This document shows, in pieces, positions 59,001-64,000 of a DNA stretch of 64,000 bases. The position numbers and the translations under genes were made by a program. Source of the DNA: Enoplolaimus lenunculus (lineage: Eukaryota; Nematoda; Enoplea; Enoplida; Thoracostomopsidae); the NCBI GenBank assembly GCA_030248215.1, contig JASANG010003325.1, positions 1-64,000 of the forward strand. Direction: 5' to 3'. The first letter of the stretch is position 1; the number at the start of each line of letters is the position of its first letter. The notes beneath the pieces were generated by a model. That model saw nothing but the letters and a program-made list of their open reading frames with translations. It was not told where the DNA came from and ran no database searches.

Positions 59001-62000
59001 TATGATATAATTATATTTAATACTTTATTGAAGCTGAAGTCGATAAAAAAGAGTCTATTATTTAGGGAAAGGAATCGGCTCCTAGTTACAAGGGACGTGC
59101 GGGCTCGAATTGTATTTTGATTACATGTGTATAGATATCTCAGGTATTTTCGGATTTTCCTCCACCCGACGTTTGCCCCAACATGGTTGGATTTTGAAAT
59201 TTTTTCACATATTTGAGGTTTTCATTACCTCCACTGATCATTAAACTCCGAAATTTGAATGTTTGAAAAATTCGATTTTTTTAATGGCCCAAGGCTTTTG
59301 GACTCAGAAATTTTTTTCCAAAAGTTAGACAAATTATATACCATTGGACGCAGCTCGTCGAGCTGAGTTGAATGGTGTCAAATTATTGACAATTAGGTGT
59401 TTGGCTAACCAGTTATTGTCAAATAATTGATTTCACGTCGTCCCAAAACGTTTGAAGTTCGCCAAAACAGTGTTTAACCATAACTCGTTAGGCCGACATC
59501 TGATTGTAGAAAATTTGACGCCATTCAGCTAAGTTCCACAACCTGGTCGAATGGTATACAATTTGTTGTAACTTTTGATAAATTTTGGGTCTCAAAAGGG
59601 AGCTAGGGACCTTAAAAAATCTCGAATGTTTCAAAAATTTAAATTTGAGCGTGGAAAGATCATGGGAAGACATGAGAATCTCAAATATATAAAAAATTTT
59701 CAAAATCCAATCATTTTTGGGTAAACGCCGGTTAGGGGCGGGAGGATAACCAAAAAGATTGGATATCTCTGGACAACAGCTCAATTATATTTATGGTAAT
59801 TAATTCTTGATTGAAGCTGAGGCGATAAAACGAATGATTAACGGCAATTTGTTTAGAAGAAGTGTTACCATTAGACTGTTATTTGTGGAAAGGAGTCGGG
59901 CTTCTACTTCGTACCCCGCATTTTTGGCCCCTACAGCATGATGAGCTGGCTGCGAGCCTACGAACAGTGGTAAGGATCATAATTCCGGGCGAAAAAAGGT
60001 TCTAGGACCATGATTCCTGGGGAACACCAAACCTCCTCGGCAAGGAATCGTCCGGGGAGAGAAACGTTCCTGTAACACCGTCGCCAACCCGCGTCATCCA
60101 GTACCCTACGGTAACGCACGTGATTTGATACATGGTACCTCATATTTGTGACCTAAAATTCTTTGACTTGCGGAGCCACTGAACCCACTTCAAATATGTA
60201 TTCACGCCCATCTTTGCCAACAATCGCTTCAACAGCACACATATCGAGACCTCCGAACAACTGTGATACTTCATCGACCCAAAGTTTATACCTAATGCAA
60301 ACAGATATGCTATCAGATATGCATAGTAAAGCCAAAGGTATTTGCTACGAAAATTGCAATTTGTATAGGAACCCTTCAATAACATCGACGGTATCATAAC
60401 AATTTGTCGACCGATACGACAACTCGTCGCCCGACAACTAGTATTTCGAAATTTCGTCGACTCGACAATTCGTCGACCATTATTATGTATAGGCTTAGGT
60501 TTAGCATTACGCTTAGAATTATGCTTAAAAATGTATTCATCGGTTATAGGACACAGTTGGGTGACAAGTTGTCGGGCGACGAATTATCGTAGACGCAACA
60601 TCGACGATCAGTATAATCTACACAAGACACGTAGATATATCTTTTAAAATTTCCGGATAAACGATAAAAACAGCACTGTTACAGGATGCAGTGCATCCAG
60701 CAAAAGTCAAAAAAATCCCACACTCGCTAAAGGTCTTAAGTGAAGTTCCGACTTCGCGAAATGAAATTTTTGCTGCGCCTATAAACGTCTCGATATTGTT
60801 GGAGGTCGATTTTAATGCAATACAAGAGCATACCCAAGGGTCCTAGTGTTAAGGGTTAATACCCGTTTGAGATTTTTGTAAAACGGTTTTAGACACTTTT
60901 TTAATTTTTGTAGCCCAAGCAATCCCTTCAAAATTTTCATCAGATGTAACACCTTTCTTTGCAATATCCTGGTGGCGCACAGATGGAATTTCCAATTGAT
61001 AAGTCTTAAAAGAACGATGTGTCAAGCCATTTTAGATACATATTCAAACTAAATAATCAACTGTAAAATAGTATTTTAAAATAACTGATTCTCTCTTATG
61101 TATTTGTAAAATTTGAACTTAAACGTAAAGAAAAATGAATGTATTTAAGGCAAACTTAAAATTATACCTGTCAGTCATAGCAATTTGTTCCAGCATTGCT
61201 GAGCCAGTGTTTGCTTTCCAGTTGCCCGAAATGCTCTTTCGCCTGAAAAATTAAACATTGGTAGTATGCTTTGCGCAATACAGGTGCATGCCGGGAGAAA
61301 TTTTTTCTCCAATCCGTAATTAGTACTGTCAGATAAAAACACTGCCTTATTAATTATATTTTACAAATTAATATTACAGTCCATTTTCCGGGATGACTAA
61401 AAATTCATAAAATTATAATCGTTTATTGGCAATATATGTTCGCCCTCGGCTTCACTTACATAAATGCTTTGTAGTTAGGACCAATCTTTTGAATATGTAT
61501 ATCGTATTTGCCGTCGATGTAAGGTTCCAGGGTGCAGTAACATTTCGCCAACCCAACCGTACCAGATATATCCAGAAATTCGGGTTGGGAACTGGCTCTC
61601 ACCTAGAATCGTAAACATGGTATATATAACCATAATATGAACCATCACAGATGCTTTGTTTTACTAGCAAAAAAGCACCCCAACATGCTAGCGTTTCAAC
61701 GGCATCCAAAAAACAAAAACTACATTTTAGACATTTTAAGACTGCGTTTAGCCCAGGAAAATACAAAACTATGTCTAGCACATTGTCAATTTTCACAATG
61801 ATTACATAAAAATAGCTTAAATATTAATATATCATTCTTCAAGTAAGATAATTTGAAGCGAAAACATAATCGATAATCCGGGTCCATATCCGAGACGACC
61901 AGGGGGCAGCTCAGCCCCCCGGAAAAGTTTTCGCCCCTTTTAGAAAATTTTCAACCTTGCTTATAAGTCATCGAAAACCCTTGTATGCCTATTGTTAAAC

Positions 62001-63312
62001 TTTTTTAGAACAACCTAGCAAGGTGACCTGGCTACGGGCCTGGGATAAGCATAAGAATCACTATTACACTTACTTTTCCAATGCCACTATGTGCATGGCC
62101 GATTTTAACGACTACTGGAAATCTTGACTGTTGAGATATCTAAAAAAACATTGCTAAAATTAAAACCTACATCCTTAAATCACAGCAACGGCTATCATTC
62201 ATTCCCATTGTCGTCTCAAATAATCATAAGCTTTTGATACGCTAAGAATGAAAACTTAGCTAAGCTATATATAGCTTGGGTTTTGTCCGTTTCAGAAAAA
62301 CATCTTTAGATACCGCTATCGGAGCTCGAAATATTGCCCGTTATAGTTTGCGCTGAGCTCCAAATAAACACGAAAGATAAAAAATATATTGTGCCAGCTC
62401 AAGTTTCAATTTTACACCAAATTACATACAGTAAACACGGTAAAATTTGCATCGTCCTACGCCTAAGAGATTTTGAAAGCCAAATACCTTCATTCATGCG
62501 TATATTACAGTATAATTTCATTCAAGTCTTGTAACTTACTGTCACGCTCAAAGTTACACGGGACCGCAGTTATAAGAGTATATAGGGGCTCGCTCCCTAC
62601 CGAAGTTTTGGCCTGTTAGAAACATTTTAAACTCATTTGAACATCATCAAATGCATGTAACATCAAATGCATGTTATGCCCCGCCAAAACAATTTAACCC
62701 CCGCCCTCCTAGCAACATCAGCTGGCTACGGAACTGTATTTAGAGTCAAACCAAAAATAGAATAGTTTGTGGTAGGCAAATATTGAAAGTTCGAAAACTA
62801 ACCATTTCGTTGTTGCTAGGATAGTACGCTTGATCGATGAGTGGAAACTTTTCTTTGCCCAAACGATGTTGAATTTTGGCCAAATGGGCGAACTAAACAA
62901 TTAAACTATCGGTTAAAACCATAGGTTAAAATTGAAACTGATATTTTATCCAGCTGCAAATGTAACTTTTTAGTAGCGAATAACAACTTTTGTGAGCTTA
63001 ATCTATTATAAATCCCTTTACGATAGAATTTCAAAATTGAAATAAACAATATATATCTTGTTGGTACTGCGCATCTATCAGACTCTAGCGCGTTTAACCT
63101 TGGTTGTATTAACATAATTTCAGCATTTCGTGAAGATTTTTGTTACACAGCTTGCACTTACCACCCATGGTTTATCGAGAAAATGGTGTAACGCATGCAA
63201 CGAGTTAACACTTGGCACATCTCCAAACAACAACCCAATCAAAATTGATCGCCAGTCAAACGTTGAACTACGAACATTTTGTCTCACAAGAACAAAATCT
63301 GGTCGAAATTGT
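56096..63312 (-). CDS. Synapsin, 3' ten exons (domains C to E), 5' end outside window
   Basis: Exons in transcript order are 63312-63162, 62892-62803, 62139-62074, 61602-61460, 61242-61168, 60291-60189, 58211-58096, 57749-57636, 57035-56806 and 56352-56096. All introns are GT..AG and all phases agree, giving 447 residues before TAG. Synapsins coat synaptic vesicles, tether them to the cytoskeleton and bind ATP through the domain-C ATP-grasp fold. Family signatures: [119 protein letters not shown] Pro/Gln-rich linker (exons 8-10) follows, then domain [16 protein letters not shown], at the extreme C-terminus. Domain A with its PKA site and the start of domain C must lie to the right. No break was seen. 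Confidence 0.95.
56455..56795. repeat. TTAGGC-type tracts in the last synapsin intron
   Basis: GCGCTTAGGCTTAGGCTTAGG (about 56512-56535) and, after a spacer, an inverted tract ending ATGGGCCCA (about 56690-56795) occupy most of this intron. They may be the two arms of one diverged element. The right-hand end lies only about 10 bp from the exon 9 donor. Confidence 0.5.
57040..57630. other. Synapsin intron 8
   Basis: No element with clear ends was seen. Short frames of 60-70 codons on both strands are unremarkable. Confidence 0.4.
58441..58760. mobile_element. 320-bp palindromic MITE in synapsin intron 6
   Basis: GCCCAATTTCGAATTAGGC at the left pairs with the reverse complement of the right end (GTCCAATTCCGAATTAGGC). 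The pairing continues inward through GGCGTAATTACGACTTGGGC-like sequence for about 65 bp and again around CTGATTGG/CCAATCAG. No target duplication was resolved. Confidence 0.65.
58765..59150. other. Synapsin intron 6, spacer
   Basis: No recognised structure. A 71-codon frame at 58905-59120 has no coding support. Confidence 0.35.
59155..59752. mobile_element. 600-bp near-palindromic element in synapsin intron 6
   Basis: The left arm (CCCGACGTTTGCCCCAACAT, GGTTGGATTTTGAAA, ATATTTGAGGTTTTCAT) pairs over roughly 250 bp with the right arm, whose reverse complement reads GGCGTTTACCCAAAAATGAT, TTGGATTTTGAAAA, ATATTTGAGATTCTCATG. The transcript could fold into a long imperfect hairpin. Related arms lie at 25560-25745 and 5828-5895. 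Confidence 0.6.
59760..60185. other. Synapsin intron 6, distal part
   Basis: CATGATGAGCTGGCTGCGAG near 59937 is a remnant of the CCCGTAGCCAGC family. GGTTCTAGGACCATGATTCC and GGAACACC form local inverted repeats. No coding sequence. Confidence 0.35.
60404..60598. mobile_element. MITE with TCGTCGCCCGACAACT termini and a TTAGGC core (synapsin intron 5)
   Basis: CGACAACTCGTCGCCCGACA at the left pairs with the right end (reverse complement GATAATTCGTCGCCCGACAA). The centre carries ATAGGCTTAGGTTTAGC and ACGCTTAGAATTATGCTTA, the same type of tract as the TTAGGC MITE family, but inside unrelated terminal repeats. Confidence 0.6.
60600..61160. other. Synapsin intron 5, remainder
   Basis: No repeat ends or exon recognised in the rest of this intron. 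Confidence 0.35.
61896..62046. mobile_element. CCCGTAGCCAGC-type MITE (synapsin intron 3)
   Basis: GGGGGCAGCTCAGCCCCCC, TTTTCGCCCCTTTTAG, TTGCTTATAAGTCATCG and GGTGACCTGGCTACGGGCC follow the order of the 7648-7806 copy closely. The right end is about 30 bp from the donor of exon 3. Confidence 0.6.
62580..62735. mobile_element. CCCGTAGCCAGC-type MITE (synapsin intron 2)
   Basis: GGGGCTCGCTCCCTACCGAAG and ATCAGCTGGCTACGGAACTG are family motifs. A short direct repeat (ATCAAATGCATGTAACATC) has arisen inside. Confidence 0.45.
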
Positions 63313-63446
63313 CTGAAATAAAATTGTTTTTTTTAATTTATGCACACAGAAATAATGAATTTTTTAAATACTTGTAAATAGTGGAAACATTTGAGTGCGT
63401 CAACATTCAAAGCAGCTGTCGTAGAGCATTGAATGAGTTTAGACGT

Positions 63447-64000
63447 AAAATTATTCTTAGAAGTCATGAAAAGTTGAACTCTTTGTAGATGAATATAAAC
63501 TTATATTCATTTGGGCTCAAAATAGAGACTCCTTTTCTTGTTATATTGCCTTGTAAAATTATTCGTAGAAGTCATGAAAAGTTGAACTCTTTGTAGATGA
63601 ATATAAACTTATATTTATTTGGGCTCAAAATAGAAACTCCTTCTCTTGTTATTCATTGCCTTGTAAAATTATTCGTAGAAGTCGTGAAAAGTTGAACTCT
63701 TTGTAGATGAATATAAACTTATATTCATTTGGGCTCAAAATAGAGACTCCTTTTCTTGTTATATTGCCTTGTAAAATTATTCGTAGAAGTCGTGAAAAGT
63801 TGAACTCTTTGTAGATGAATATAAACTTATATTTATTTGGGCTCAAAATAGAGACTCCTTCTCTTGTTATTCATTGCCTTGTAAAATTATTCGTAGAAGT
63901 CATGAAAAGTTGAACTCTTTGTAGATGAATATAAACTTATATTCATTTGGGCTCAAAATAGAGACTCCTTTTCTTGTTATTCATTGCCTTGATTTTCATT
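63447..64000. repeat. Tandem satellite, 108/110-bp alternating units, continuing past the edge
   Basis: Five unit starts (AAAATTATTCGTAGAAGTC) fall at 63447, 63555, 63665, 63773 and 63883, spaced 108, 110, 108 and 110. Alternate units share ATATTCATTTGGG or ATATTTATTTGGG, so the true repeat is a 218-bp dimer. It lies upstream of the first visible synapsin exon, most likely inside a synapsin intron. Confidence 0.9.

Noticed and set aside
61460-61602. A suspected frameshift in the synapsin exon encoding EPYIDGKYD
   Set aside because: It came from my first misreading of the reverse complement. On recount, the 143-base exon reads in one frame from [13 protein letters not shown] through NYKAF.

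Overview
The window looks like a piece of a repeat-rich, AT-rich nematode genome. Short tracts of TTAGGC, the nematode telomere hexamer, occur throughout it. Splice acceptors are mostly of the nematode TTTCAG type, and the three recognisable genes are animal neuronal genes. Introns of 0.2-2.3 kb and dense non-autonomous DNA transposons argue against a compact rhabditid genome. A large-genome lineage such as the dorylaimian/mermithid worms is possible but not proven here.

Three multi-exon genes can be read. (1) 12873-18499, plus strand: a three-exon rhodopsin-class GPCR of the GnRH/AKH/corazonin receptor superfamily, 779 aa, with a very long Asn-rich third intracellular loop. (2) 46502-53057, plus strand: a seven-exon tandem-C2 protein of the synaptotagmin superfamily, 751 aa, with no visible membrane anchor and a C2B domain that has lost its loop-3 aspartates. 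(3) 63312-56096, minus strand: the last ten exons (447 aa) of synapsin, from the middle of domain C to a conserved C-terminal domain E. Its 5' exons lie beyond the right edge. In all three genes the splice phases agree across every junction. One further orphan exon is likely at 34758-35083. The synaptotagmin-like gene and synapsin converge, tail to tail, about 3 kb apart; both families act at presynaptic vesicles, and the GPCR family receives neuropeptides. No operon or co-regulation signal was seen.

Most other sequence is a museum of short, coding-incapable DNA transposons, many still showing terminal inverted repeats (TIRs) and target-site duplications (TSDs). The main families are: a TIR element carrying degenerate TTAGGC arrays (more than a dozen tracts); a composite element made of a hairpin, about 275 bp of conserved flank, a large 18-bp minisatellite and, in two of three copies, an 830-890 bp TA-flanked TIR element; a 263-bp TTAA-flanked piggyBac-like MITE carrying a tRNA-like pol III promoter; several hAT-like MITEs with 8-bp TSDs; a TA-flanked MITE beginning CTGTAGTGACCCG; a foldback element with minisatellite arms at 43992-45511; and other palindromic elements. 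The window ends in a satellite with a 108/110-bp alternating unit. The long open frames at 9.4-11.4, 15.5-16.9 and 27.5-28.9 kb come only from the 18-bp (6-codon) repeat and are not genes.

I read by eye only. Exon joins rest on reading frame, splice sites and remembered family sequences. Repeat families rest on manual comparison within the window.
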